Source: a bacterium
GTDB taxonomy: Bacteria > Patescibacteriota > Saccharimonadia > Saccharimonadales > Saccharimonadaceae
NCBI GenBank assembly: GCA_021778755.1
Contig: JAJYBZ010000005.1
Span: forward strand, 1 to 41,682
DNA: 41,682 bases
Direction: 5' to 3'
Positions 31,142-38,864 of the stretch are shown one piece after another. The first letter of the stretch is position 1. The number at the start of each line of letters is the position of its first letter. The notes beneath the pieces were generated by a model. It was not told the DNA's origin, searched no databases, and worked only from the letters and a program-made list of their open reading frames with translations. The translations under genes and the position numbers were made by a program.

Positions 31142-33112
31142 TTATTGGGGTGGTTGAGCCGGATCTCGCGCTGGAATCGACACTGATGCAGGTCGTAGCG
31201 TCGCCACCGGCGCCACCGGTACGGCAGCTGATGGCGGAGTTTCGACGGGCGCTGGCGACGTAGTCGCCTGTTGTTCTTTGATCATGGCTTTTAGTTGTGC
31301 TACGTGAGCGGCAATTTGCTCGGGCGTTAGGCTTTCACCGCGCGGGACAGTTGTAGCTGGTTGCGCAGTCGATGCCGCAGGTGGCTCAGACGCACCTGGT
31401 GTAAGCGGTGGCATAACGGGCGGTTGATTAGGATCAAAAGTGGCTGGTCCAGTTGGCTGTGTGGCTACTTGATTAGCGGCTGTTTGAGCGGCTAGGTTCT
31501 GTTGTTCAACCAATTGGGCGGCTTCTTGTGAACTGATGCGCGGTATTTCGACAAAGAAAGTACTACCTTTTTTATATTCGCTTTCAGCCCAGATGCGCCC
31601 GCCCATGGTTTCGGCCAGGCGCCGACATAAATATAGACCAAGGCCAGTGCCGCCGATTTCGCGGGTGTCGACGTTATCGACTCGGTAGAACTTCTGGAAT
31701 AGATGAGGCATATCTTCGTTCGGGATGCCGATACCGCTGTCTTTGATACTGACAATAACTTTATCTTCTGTGCCAGTTACATCGACGATGACATCACCTT
31801 TTGGCGTGTATTTGATGGCATTTTCGGTCAAGTTATCGATAATTTCACGGATATGGTCGTTGTCCAGATTGACATTATAGACGGGGGCGACGTGACGGAC
31901 ACCGTCATCGGGGTTGGGTTTGAAAGTTAAACGCAGACCCTTGTCGGTGGCTTTTTGTTGAAAGCCCTGAACGATATCGTGAGTAAAAGCCACCATATCG
32001 ATCACTTTAGGGTTATTAGCGAGTCGCCTGTCGTCGGCCTTGGAGACGTCTAGTAAGTCCTGGAACAGGCGGCCTAAGTGTTGAGCGGCTTCGTGGGCTT
32101 TGAGGATGAAATCACGTGCCTTGTCGTCAATTTGAGCTGTTTGCGGATTCAGCGCTAGTCCCAAATAACCTTCAATAGAGGCCACTGGTGTGCGCATTTC
32201 GTGGCTAGCGGTACTGATAAATTCGGCTTGTTCACGCTCCTCGGCTTTTTCCTTGGTGATATCGCGAAAGACGATAATGACGCCCGATCCCATCTCGCCC
32301 ACCGGTGAAACCACGAGTGATGTCATCATTTTTTTACCGGTTTTAGAGGCGATGTTGAGGTCGTTATTGCGGACTTGTTGGTTATTATTGAGCACCTGTT
32401 GAACTGGGTCGGCTAATGGGTCGAGCTCTTTGCCGGTATGGTCAACTAATTGTAAGACTGACTTATAACTGAGCGCCAGGGCGTCTTGCTTGCCCCAGCC
32501 AAGGATACGTTGCGCCGCCGGGTTGATTAGCTGAATCGTACCCTTGCCGTCAACCGCCATAACGCCGTCACCGATAGCGTTAATGACGACCTCTGATTGG
32601 GTAGCAACTTGCGATAGTTCGTGTGCCAAGTCTTTGTAGGCGCGGTCGCTACCATCATCAGATTTGCCGGATTTGCTGTGCCAGATGATGAAACTGGCGA
32701 TTAGCGGTAATAGGCCGACGAAACTAACGAGAACGATTAACTCTGGCGTGAAATTACCGCGCAAATACTCGGCGCCGACAAAGGCGCCTATTCCGGCTAG
32801 CATTGGTAGTAGCCCCCAGACACCGAATAGGCCGGCAAAAACAGCGACTAGCATCCAGAGGGCGATAAACGGCGAGCTAGCGCTACCAGTCGTGACGATT
32901 AAGCCCGAGACACAGGCTGTTAACAGCAAATAAATAATTAATGATGATGGAAAAGTTGACTGCTTTTTGGGCAACCAAATATATGAAATGACGCTTAGTA
33001 CTGCAGTCAGGCTGGCAAGAATCAAGATTGGTTGTGTGACAATCACCGATTGGCTGATTGGTTGGCTACTAAAAAAAGGCAGGAAGTACAGGACGATAAT
33101 ACAAGTTGCCAC
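31142..33112 (-). CDS. Membrane sensor histidine kinase with PAS domain
   Basis: 656 aa. About five to six membrane helices in residues 1-145, a PAS domain (about 165-290, VINAIGDGVMAVDGKGTIQLINPAAQRILGW), HisKA with the phospho-acceptor H304 (FISTASHEMRTPVASIEGYLGL) and an HATPase with NLTENAIKYTPKG, KDSGIGIPNEDMPHLFQKF and GGTGLGLYLCRRLAE. After the catalytic core, about 120 residues are Pro/Ala/Thr-rich, like the tail of its partner regulator. The start is unclear: the listed GTG 33112 begins inside a hydrophobic stretch, and the frame stays open upstream to about 33176 without an ATG. Confidence 0.87.
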   Translation of the reverse strand: MATCIIVLYFLPFFSSQPISQSVIVTQPILILASLTAVLSVISYIWLPKKQSTFPSSLIIYLLLTACVSGLIVTTGSASSPFIALWMLVAVFAGLFGVWGLLPMLAGIGAFVGAEYLRGNFTPELIVLVSFVGLLPLIASFIIWHSKSGKSDDGSDRAYKDLAHELSQVATQSEVVINAIGDGVMAVDGKGTIQLINPAAQRILGWGKQDALALSYKSVLQLVDHTGKELDPLADPVQQVLNNNQQVRNNDLNIASKTGKKMMTSLVVSPVGEMGSGVIIVFRDITKEKAEEREQAEFISTASHEMRTPVASIEGYLGLALNPQTAQIDDKARDFILKAHEAAQHLGRLFQDLLDVSKADDRRLANNPKVIDMVAFTHDIVQGFQQKATDKGLRLTFKPNPDDGVRHVAPVYNVNLDNDHIREIIDNLTENAIKYTPKGDVIVDVTGTEDKVIVSIKDSGIGIPNEDMPHLFQKFYRVDNVDTREIGGTGLGLYLCRRLAETMGGRIWAESEYKKGSTFFVEIPRISSQEAAQLVEQQNLAAQTAANQVATQPTGPATFDPNQPPVMPPLTPGASEPPAASTAQPATTVPRGESLTPEQIAAHVAQLKAMIKEQQATTSPAPVETPPSAAVPVAPVATLRPASVSIPARDPAQPPQ

Positions 33113-33361
33113 GAAAAGAGTCGCTTCACAGATGCGACGGTGCCAAAAACGAGTTAACGCGACTGGTTGTATATTGCCCCCTACTTTATGGCGTTGTTCT
33201 AGAGGTTATTATGACGATCATGGTTGATTTATGCAAGAGTACTAAGGCGCTAATAAATTAAGTTCAAGTTGTAGAGCACCGATGAGGTGCGGAGTCTGAG
33301 TATTGTGAGGGGTCGCCTCTACTCGTTCTCACGCACCCCATCGGCGGATCATGGGTCGCGG
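33113..33361. other. Spacer with imperfect 11-bp hairpin (33281-33342)
   Basis: No credible gene beyond a possible N-terminal extension of the kinase. GATGAGGTGCG (33281-33291) pairs with CGCACCCCATC (33332-33342) with one mismatch; inner stems TGAG/CTCA and GAGG/CCTC are possible. A simpler hairpin GCACC/GGTGC (33276-33290) competes. It lies about 20 nt past the stop of the small gene at 33362-33535 and could end its transcript. Confidence 0.45.
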
Positions 33362-33535
33362 CTAGCGCTCGGGGATGTAGGTGCCTTCGCGCCAGGTACT
33401 GCGATGGACGCTCTGCCGCGCTTGGTTGCTGATGACGACAAGTTCGCCAAAGACGACCGGGGGCCGAAGGTCGGTGTGCGGTTGTGCGAGCACTGCCTCG
33501 TCGGCAGTCGATTCAACTACTGCAGCAGATGTCAT
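33362..33535 (-). CDS. Small uncharacterised protein (57 aa)
   Basis: The start is the ATG at 33535 with AAGGG 8 nt upstream. The residues (MTSAAVVESTADEAVLAQPH at the start, VVFGELVVISNQARQS in the middle) give an ordinary soluble composition; no family recognised. Promoter TTGACC-17-TATAAC at 33638-33610, an 8-bp leader hairpin at 33573-33594 and a hairpin after the stop form a complete small unit. The plus-strand frame across the same DNA has no promoter or ribosome site. Confidence 0.5.
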   Translation of the reverse strand: MTSAAVVESTADEAVLAQPHTDLRPPVVFGELVVISNQARQSVHRSTWREGTYIPER

Positions 33536-33572
33536 CGTTAACACCCTTCGCTCAAGCACGGCATACGCCAAA

Positions 33573-33594
33573 GACGAGAGGCCTTTCTCTCGTC
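33573..33594 (-). promoter_or_regulatory. Leader hairpin of the 57-aa gene
   Basis: GACGAGAG (33573-33580) and CTCTCGTC (33587-33594) pair perfectly with a 6-nt loop. It begins about 10 nt after the predicted transcription start. Confidence 0.5.
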
Positions 33595-33609
33595 GGTGCT
33601 TAGTACGTA

Positions 33610-33638
33610 GTTATACGCCCATTGACTGCTGTGGTCAA
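33610..33638 (-). promoter_or_regulatory. Promoter of the 57-aa gene
   Basis: Minus strand TTGACC (33638-33633), 17 nt, TATAAC (33615-33610). The -10 is within GGGCGTATAAC, and GCGTATA is also the outer part of the 14-bp dyad 28 nt upstream. Confidence 0.55.
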
Positions 33639-33665
33639 ATGTTTGATAAAATAGCATTTTGTTGT

Positions 33666-33697
33666 GCGTATAGACGCTATATGTAGCGTCTATACGC
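33666..33697. promoter_or_regulatory. Perfect 14-bp inverted repeat
   Basis: GCGTATAGACGCTA (33666-33679) and TAGCGTCTATACGC (33684-33697) with a 4-nt spacer. It lies upstream of the 57-aa gene promoter and repeats the GCGTATA sequence found at its -10. Either an operator for a dimeric regulator or an RNA hairpin; no T-run on either side. Confidence 0.6.
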
Positions 33698-33815
33698 CAG
33701 AACTAGCGTATTTGATTCATGGGTCTAGGTATAGATTAATGAAAGAATATGCATGTGGGAAACTTACGGGGCAGACTACTAGTTATGCGAGTGTTTAATC
33801 TGTTAAACATCCCTA

Positions 33816-33853
33816 CATATGGAAGCACCCTCAACGCGAGGGGCTTCCATATG
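33816..33853 (-). terminator. Strong hairpin after the 101-aa gene
   Basis: CATATGGAAGC (33816-33826) pairs with GCTTCCATATG (33843-33853), and inner CCCTC (33828-33832) with GAGGG (33838-33842), 16 bp with one bulge. It lies 43 nt past the stop codon on the minus strand and has no T-run. Confidence 0.55.
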
Positions 33854-33896
33854 CGGCTGCTCTCCTTTTGTGAGGGTGTAAAGTTGAGGGTACGTC

Positions 33897-34202
33897 TCAG
33901 GCCGGTGTGGTCGATTGACGTATTGGCCAGGTGTAGTACCAGTGTCGCAATTGGTCCTCGAGGACTGCAGTCGGGACTTCCTTCACATGCCCGATGCCTC
34001 TGTCGTCATCGACGGGGCATATCTCGATACGCGAACGGAACCACGTGCTCGGGCTGAGGAGCTCGAACCTTTCCCAGGCGACTATAAATCCAGACGTACT
34101 ACTCGTGAGGAGTACGAAGTCTAGGCGGGCGCGAGTGTGTGCGAACGGGCCTCGATAGTTACGGAAGAACGTGACATCCAAGATGTGCGGCTCTATGTCC
34201 AT
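33897..34202 (-). CDS. Small uncharacterised protein (101 aa)
   Basis: No family recognised. The composition is protein-like, with aromatic-rich blocks (VTFFRNYRGPF, SGFIVAWERFELLS, LRHWYYTWPI) and no membrane segment. AGGGAG lies 4 nt before the ATG. A promoter (TTGACC, 18 nt, TATATA at 34292-34263) precedes a 39-nt leader hairpin that starts at the predicted 5' end of the RNA. Ends in TGA. The plus-strand frame on the same DNA is Arg/Cys-rich and without signals, so it was discarded. Confidence 0.6.
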   Translation of the reverse strand: MDIEPHILDVTFFRNYRGPFAHTRARLDFVLLTSSTSGFIVAWERFELLSPSTWFRSRIEICPVDDDRGIGHVKEVPTAVLEDQLRHWYYTWPIRQSTTPA

Positions 34203-34216
34203 GCTACTCCCTGTTT

Positions 34217-34255
34217 AATTTCAGTCCAAGAAAGATTCCTGGGACGCCTGAAATT
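34217..34255 (-). promoter_or_regulatory. 5'-terminal leader hairpin of the 101-aa gene
   Basis: AATTTCAG (34217-34224) pairs with CTGAAATT (34248-34255); inside, CCA-A-GAA pairs with TTC-C-TGG around a 3-nt loop. The RNA would begin within a base or two of the stem, and the ribosome site follows 5 nt after it. Confidence 0.55.
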
Positions 34256-34262
34256 ATATGAG

Positions 34263-34292
34263 TATATAATCACTATATTTTGCTTGGGTCAA
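34263..34292 (-). promoter_or_regulatory. Promoter of the 101-aa gene
   Basis: Minus strand TTGACC (34292-34287), an 18-nt spacer and TATATA (34268-34263). The -35 is identical to that of the 57-aa gene. Confidence 0.5.
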
Positions 34293-34321
34293 GTCTAGTG
34301 TGCGGATACTGGTTATTCTGA

Positions 34322-35158
34322 CTATTTTGCTTTTTTAGCCGAACGCACGACGAGACATAAATACAATGCCCACACGGCTATACCGATACCTGTGATTGCG
34401 AGTGTGCCAAGGATGTTATACCCAACGACCGAGATGAGCTGTCCGACAAATCCCATTGCGATACTACCAAAGCTAAAGGCGACAATGGCATTGGTCAAGC
34501 GAACGGACTTTAGCGGATAGACTTTCTTGAAGACCAGATACGAGACGCCAATAAAAAGGGCAAAAACGCCAGTATACAACGCGGCATACAATTGATAGCC
34601 ATCACTTGCAGATAGCTGCGTCAGGGCAAGCAGTGCAACAACAGATGCCAGGAGGAGTACTTGATATGGCTTATAGTTTATAACCGACTCCCCTGCCTTT
34701 TGGGTGCGGGCATGATAGCGTACGGCAATAATCGTAATGATTGCAATCGTTGCAAGGATTGGCCACGAAATGATGATTTCAGATAGCCACACTTGGGGAA
34801 CTGCCTTCCTGATTGCCATGACGGTTGACGAGCTGGCATAGCTGAAAAACATTGATAACCAGTACGCCAGAACGCCAAATAAGACGCCATTGTAGTGGTG
34901 TGTGACTTTATTCTTGGTACGAGTTATCTTGTCACCAATGACATAGGCGACCAAGAACGGTACCATTGAAGCGGCGATAAATGACAGCAGTATCATTATG
35001 ATGTTAAGGTGATTGACAGTCGCGTTAAGCAGCAGCATTGACCATGGTATGACGGTCGATACGATCATGGCAATAATAGCCACGACGAACAGGCTATAGC
35101 CGAAAATGATGGTTATTTTTTTCTGAGAGGTATCGGTTATTGGTTTTTTAGTTGCCAT
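34322..35158 (-). CDS. Multi-pass membrane protein of unknown family
   Basis: 278 aa with about eight hydrophobic segments (roughly 15-37, 48-73, 90-110, 128-146, 165-182, 188-208, 224-243 and 250-271) and short basic ends (MATKKP at the start, RSAKKAK at the end). No transport or enzyme motif was identified. GGAG lies about 12 nt before the ATG and a TAAGAT -10-like box further up. It sits alone between the small-gene island and tRNA-Glu. Confidence 0.7.
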   Translation of the reverse strand: MATKKPITDTSQKKITIIFGYSLFVVAIIAMIVSTVIPWSMLLLNATVNHLNIIMILLSFIAASMVPFLVAYVIGDKITRTKNKVTHHYNGVLFGVLAYWLSMFFSYASSSTVMAIRKAVPQVWLSEIIISWPILATIAIITIIAVRYHARTQKAGESVINYKPYQVLLLASVVALLALTQLSASDGYQLYAALYTGVFALFIGVSYLVFKKVYPLKSVRLTNAIVAFSFGSIAMGFVGQLISVVGYNILGTLAITGIGIAVWALYLCLVVRSAKKAK

Positions 35159-35283
35159 GCTAGTCTTTGACTCCGCTTATTAGTGTCTTTATCTTACCAT
35201 AAGAGGTTTGAGTGCGGGCGGTTCTTGCCCGTAGTATCTTGGCAGTTCGGATACAATTCACCGCGTAAGTGTCACCACGAAAA

Positions 35284-35307
35284 CAGCCCACCTTGTTGGG
35301 TGAGCTG
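35284..35307 (-). terminator. Terminator of tRNA-Glu
   Basis: On the minus strand CAGCTCACC and GGTGGGCTG (35307-35284) pair with one G-T pair around a 6-nt loop, followed by TTTTC. It begins 7 nt after the encoded CCA. Confidence 0.8.
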
Positions 35308-35313
35308 CTGTCG

Positions 35314-35388
35314 TGGTGATCCCGAGGAGAATCGAACTCCTATTGCCAGGATGAGAACCTGGTGTCCTAACCGTTAGACGACGGGACC
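35314..35388 (-). tRNA. tRNA-Glu (anticodon CTC), CCA encoded
   Basis: On the minus strand the cloverleaf is complete: acceptor GGTCCCG with CGGGATC (one G-T pair), D-arm with TAACGGTTAGG, anticodon stem CCAGG/CCTGG with loop TTCTCAT giving anticodon CTC, T-arm GGAG-TTCGATT-CTCC, discriminator A and genome-encoded CCA (35316-35314). It reads GAG. Charged by the GluRS encoded at 39-40.5 kb. The spacers on both sides (35159-35283 and 35389-35588) show nothing else apart from terminators. Confidence 0.95.
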
Positions 35389-35475
35389 GGACTGTCCTAC
35401 TCTATCAAATAACCCTAGTGATGTCTAGTGACCATCTTGACGTCAAAAAGATTTAGTTGGCTATGTCGCTGTGCC

Positions 35476-35518
35476 TAAAAAGAAAAGAGCTCCTTGGGTA
35501 ATTAGCCGTTCGGAACTC
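35476..35518 (-). terminator. Intrinsic terminator of the kinase/regulator operon
   Basis: On the minus strand GAGTTCC (35518-35512) pairs with GGAGCTC (35493-35487) with one G-T pair, followed by TTTTCTTTTT. It lies 70 nt after the response regulator stop. Confidence 0.75.
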
Positions 35519-35588
35519 TCTTCGTCTTGATAAGACTATTATAGCACATACACATCAAGAATGCAATAATTACGCAGACGTGGCCGAT

Positions 35589-35969
35589 TTATACTGTGTC
35601 GAGCTGCTGGATGACTTCGATAAGCTTGCGGGGGGTTATCTCGGCTTTAATCAGATAGGCATCGGCATGTTGTTGCATAGCGGTGCGCGATTCATCATCT
35701 TGTTCGAAGTTAGTTAGAACAATAACCTTGGTGTTAGGAATCAGATCCTCAGACCCACCGCGGAGTGAGTCTAGAATTTCGGTCCCGCGACGCTCTGGCA
35801 ACATAACATCGAGTAGGATTAGGTCGTAGGGTTTATTACGGGCAGCGATTAGCCCGTCATTACCATCAACCACCCAATCGACTACATAACCGGCTTTGTG
35901 CAGGCTACGAACGTACATCTCGCCGATAAATCGGTCATCTTCGATACATAGAATTGAGTTTATTGCCAT
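35589..35969 (-). CDS. Single-domain response regulator
   Basis: 126-aa receiver-only protein (CheY/Spo0F-like). Acidic residues E10/D11/D12, phospho-acceptor D54 (ILLDVMLPE), T86 (VLTNFEQ) and K108 (YLIKAE) are all present. No output domain. AAGGA lies 5 nt before the ATG. Last gene of the unit DUF3048 - histidine kinase - regulator, ended by an intrinsic terminator. It probably acts by binding a partner or in a phosphorelay. Confidence 0.9.
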   Translation of the reverse strand: MAINSILCIEDDRFIGEMYVRSLHKAGYVVDWVVDGNDGLIAARNKPYDLILLDVMLPERRGTEILDSLRGGSEDLIPNTKVIVLTNFEQDDESRTAMQQHADAYLIKAEITPRKLIEVIQQLDTV

Positions 35970-36133
35970 AATAATCCTTCTTCCTCGATCGGCGCTGGAT
36001 TTACCTCACCTATACGGGTCACTCTACAGGGCGCGATGCGCGCCTGTGGCGTTTGGCTCGCCCTGACGGGGACATCCCATATATGTAAGGCAAAACCATC
36101 GCCTCGGTTGTGTGACGCGTTGTACTTTGCCAT
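35960..36133 (-). CDS. Possible 57-aa ORF between kinase and regulator
   Basis: Starts at ATG 36133 with GGTGG 5 nt upstream and overlaps the first 10 nt of the regulator gene. The sequence (MAKYNASHNRGDGFALHIWD at the start) matches nothing known to me. A GC hairpin (GGCGCG-ATG-CGCGCC, 36030-36044) lies in the middle. It may equally be an untranslated spacer. Confidence 0.25.
   Translation of the reverse strand: MAKYNASHNRGDGFALHIWDVPVRASQTPQARIAPCRVTRIGEVNPAPIEEEGLLWQ
36026..36047. other. GC-rich hairpin between kinase and regulator genes
   Basis: GGCGCG (36030-36035) and CGCGCC (36039-36044) with a 3-nt loop, extended by ACA/TGT after a one-base bulge. No T-run; could set the ratio of kinase to regulator mRNA. 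Confidence 0.45.
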
Positions 36134-36167
36134 ATTCCACCTACTATATACCATATTCTACCTACTA
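36131..36167 (-). repeat. TAG-rich intergenic repeat, copy B
   Basis: Starts at the TAG stop of the histidine kinase (36167-36165). Contains TAGAATATGG and a second unit TGGAATATGG 20 nt later. Confidence 0.55.
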
Positions 36168-37721
36168 ACCTCTATACATTGAGTGATTTTTGATCCAGCC
36201 GTTGCCATGTTCGATTAGGCCTTCGTTACTATTATCGCCCGATTGCAGCTTGGCCGCAACTGTGGAATAGATTGGTAAGGCGGCCGTGAAGGTCGAGCCC
36301 CTGCCCTCTTCGCTGCGGACACTGATTGTGCCACCGTGTGATTCGATAATTCCCTTGCTAATATAGAGGCCGATACCAGTTCCAGCGACGGTTTCGCGGG
36401 ACCGATGTGAGCGGTAGAATTTCTGGAACAAGTTACTAACGACGTTGCCTGGCATGCCGATACCGAAATCTTGGACTGAAACCTCAACAAAGTCACCCTT
36501 GACGGCGGCAGTGACGTTAATCGCACCACCTTCGTTGCTGTATTTGATGGCGTTATCGATCAAATTGCCCAGCACCTCACTGATGCTGGCGCGATCAGCG
36601 GCGATGGTCGGCAAATCGGTCGGTAGACTAACGGATAATATGCGGTTCTGAGAACTGGCGCGTAGCTCCATATCGTCACGAATTGTTTCGTAAATGCCAG
36701 ACAGCGTATCTTCATTGAGGTGGACTTTTAAATGACGACGATCATAACGAGAAGTGTTGAGAATATTATTAATATAGCCCGATAGACGGTTAGCCGAGAC
36801 TGTTAAGCGGCGGAATAACTCGCGCTGATCGTCTTGCAGAGTACTACCTAATTCGTCCTCTAAGACGTCTAAGTAGCCTCGAATGACGGTGATTGGACCG
36901 CGTAGTTCATGGGCGGCGAAAGCAATGAAGTCAAGCTCTTGCTCGCCTACTTCATAGACGGATGTGCGGTCAACGAGCGTCAAAACGGTTTCGTGGGCTG
37001 AGCCTTTGTCATACGACGCAATGACATCAAAGAATCGTCGGCCTTCTTCGTCTGGTAGCCGGTCAGGAATGCGCGTCCAGATGCGCTCGGCGTGAACGGC
37101 GTGTTGTTCGCACTCGTCTAGCCAAGCATCGATGGTGTCGGCGCCATTAAACAATAGACTAAGTGTCTGAATGTTGTCTTGGTTGGTGCGCACTGGGGCG
37201 GGTTTGTTGTGATACGATATCGAGCGGTCATGCCCTAGGACAACAAAGCCACAAGTTGAGTCATCGAGGGCGGATTTGAGCGGGTCGGAGTTGTCGCGGG
37301 CTTGATCGACTGCGGTATCATCGACTATGGCTGGCTGTTGGCCGTCTTCGCGACCAGCTAACTCGTAGATGGTTTGCAGGGCGCGGTTGAGACCAGAGCG
37401 CGCGAAACGTTTGTCGTTGGGATTGGGTGGCGTGGAGGTGGTTGGTTCGCCTGCAACGTTAATAATAGCCGCCAGGAGGTCCCGAGCAGGACGAGTGGTG
37501 TAAATGACTGTCGTGATATTTAGCGAGGCGCTGATGACAAAAACAGCTCCAATAATCGACCATAAGGTGATCGATCCGATTGGTAGCGTTGATGTCAGGA
37601 TCAGTCCTGCTGATAGCAAGATAGCAATAAGCAGCTGCCAGGCAATCACGCGCAGTACAGCGGTCTGCCGGAGCTTGGGCAGGAAATCTCGGATTAGCCT
37701 AGAGTCGGCCTTTACTGCCAT
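36165..37721 (-). CDS. Sensor histidine kinase, two membrane helices
   Basis: 518 aa. Two adjacent membrane helices (about 21-43 and 50-73) with almost no loop between them, so little or no extracellular sensor. A weak PAS-like region follows (about 145-255), then HisKA with H271 (DFIAFAAHELRGPITVIRGY) and HATPase with NLIDNAIKYS, QDFGIGMPGNVVSNLFQKFYR and GTGIGLYISKGIIESHGG. Its ATG overlaps the last 10 nt of the DUF3048 gene, so translation is coupled. The receiver-only protein downstream is the likely partner. The lack of an outside domain suggests the DUF3048 protein or the membrane carries the signal. Confidence 0.88.
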   Translation of the reverse strand: MAVKADSRLIRDFLPKLRQTAVLRVIAWQLLIAILLSAGLILTSTLPIGSITLWSIIGAVFVISASLNITTVIYTTRPARDLLAAIINVAGEPTTSTPPNPNDKRFARSGLNRALQTIYELAGREDGQQPAIVDDTAVDQARDNSDPLKSALDDSTCGFVVLGHDRSISYHNKPAPVRTNQDNIQTLSLLFNGADTIDAWLDECEQHAVHAERIWTRIPDRLPDEEGRRFFDVIASYDKGSAHETVLTLVDRTSVYEVGEQELDFIAFAAHELRGPITVIRGYLDVLEDELGSTLQDDQRELFRRLTVSANRLSGYINNILNTSRYDRRHLKVHLNEDTLSGIYETIRDDMELRASSQNRILSVSLPTDLPTIAADRASISEVLGNLIDNAIKYSNEGGAINVTAAVKGDFVEVSVQDFGIGMPGNVVSNLFQKFYRSHRSRETVAGTGIGLYISKGIIESHGGTISVRSEEGRGSTFTAALPIYSTVAAKLQSGDNSNEGLIEHGNGWIKNHSMYRG

Positions 37722-38809
37722 GTCACACTGCCGCTTCCGTTTGGAACGGCTGCGATCCAGGTCTGCCCCCGTACTAGTGGAACGTCTTTGCCTGTCGCGT
37801 CGGTAAAGGTTATTTGACCGGTTTTGCTGGTTTTATGCCAGGTGACGGCTTGCGCAGTGCCGTTTTGGAAGATTGTGGCATCACCGCTACCGATAGTTGT
37901 AATGACTTCGCGGTAGCCGTCTTGCATAACAGTACTTTCGTCAACTTTCATAGTAACGACAACTGTTGGCGCAATTTGACCGTCTTCACGGTCCAGGTGT
38001 GGTGCCCCGGCCTGATAACGGATGTAGGTATTGGTGGCTTTGTCGTATGTATACGAACTATTGTACAGAGGACTACTGATTGTGACGTCAATCTTGGTGG
38101 CGGTTGGGGTAGCGCTTGGGTTGGCGTCAACGCGGCTAAAACCGGTAAAGTTGGAGGTTGTATAACCCTTAGCGGCGTTGAGGGCATCTAATTTGGCAAA
38201 GCTAGTGTAAACGTTGTGCGGCGCATAGCGGTCAGTTGAGCGCCAGTAGCTATTACCATTAAAGAACTGATCAATATCACGATAACTACCGTCGCGCACC
38301 TCGGCTAAGCCACCTGCGCTACCGCCGACGTGGGCAATACTAGCATTAAAGGCGGCAACCCATTCGGCGTCGTACAAGCGAATACTGCGGACTGGACCGA
38401 TCAGTTGAGGCTTTTCCTGCTGATAAAGCACCAAAAAGCGGGTGATGCCAGCTTCGGCGATAGCCTCAAAGACGACACCGCTGTTTTTAAGTCCAGATTG
38501 CGGGCGGGCATCGGGGCTATTCTCGATCATGACAGCCGTGACTGGCTGTGTTGTCGCAGCCTCGTTAGCAACTAATTCACCGGTTAAGGGTGAATAATAT
38601 TTAACTGGCGCCGGCGGCGTGACTTTTGCGATGGTCGCTGTAGCGGTCGGCTGTTTAGTGGCGACTGGCTTTTGGAAAAATATCATAAAAACAGCCACCG
38701 TAGCGCCGGCAACTAAAAGGAAGCCGCCGATAATGAGCAAAATGGTTCGATGTTGACGTGCCCACTTGGTTAGGCGAGCTCTTAACTTTGGCTTTTCATC
38801 TGTTTCCAT
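37712..38809 (-). CDS. DUF3048 (YerB-like) membrane-anchored protein
   Basis: 365 aa. A basic start, one membrane helix (about 20-42, TILLIIGGFLLVAGATVAVFMIFF), a short linker and a large outside domain matching DUF3048: VMIENSPDARPQSGLKNSGVVFEAIAEAGITRFL, IGPVRSIRLYDAEWVAAF and SYWRSTDRYAPHNVYTS, then a C-terminal half with the GQIAPTVVVTMK strand. Bacillus YerB has this domain; its molecular role is unclear. It ends overlapping the kinase gene. I infer a surface protein feeding or fed by that kinase. Confidence 0.83.
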   Translation of the reverse strand: METDEKPKLRARLTKWARQHRTILLIIGGFLLVAGATVAVFMIFFQKPVATKQPTATATIAKVTPPAPVKYYSPLTGELVANEAATTQPVTAVMIENSPDARPQSGLKNSGVVFEAIAEAGITRFLVLYQQEKPQLIGPVRSIRLYDAEWVAAFNASIAHVGGSAGGLAEVRDGSYRDIDQFFNGNSYWRSTDRYAPHNVYTSFAKLDALNAAKGYTTSNFTGFSRVDANPSATPTATKIDVTISSPLYNSSYTYDKATNTYIRYQAGAPHLDREDGQIAPTVVVTMKVDESTVMQDGYREVITTIGSGDATIFQNGTAQAVTWHKTSKTGQITFTDATGKDVPLVRGQTWIAAVPNGSGSVTWQ

Positions 38810-38821
38810 AGCTTGGTTGTT

Positions 38822-38827
38822 ATTATA
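38822..38827 (-). promoter_or_regulatory. -10 box of the DUF3048 operon
   Basis: TATAAT on the minus strand, 12 nt before the ATG at 38809. Confidence 0.6.
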
Positions 38828-38864
38828 GCAAAGCGGTTAAGCTTTGCAACTAACGTCTAGGTAT

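Noticed and set aside
33276-33342. Integron attC site
   Set aside because: The imperfect palindrome lacks the paired GTTRRRY and RYYYAAC ends, and no integrase is in the window.
33287-33541. Plus-strand ORF of 84 codons
   Set aside because: No start signals; the minus-strand 57-aa frame has a promoter, a leader hairpin and a ribosome site.
33749-34057. Plus-strand ORF of 102 codons
   Set aside because: Arg/Cys-rich composition and no promoter or ribosome site; the minus-strand gene in the same DNA has both.
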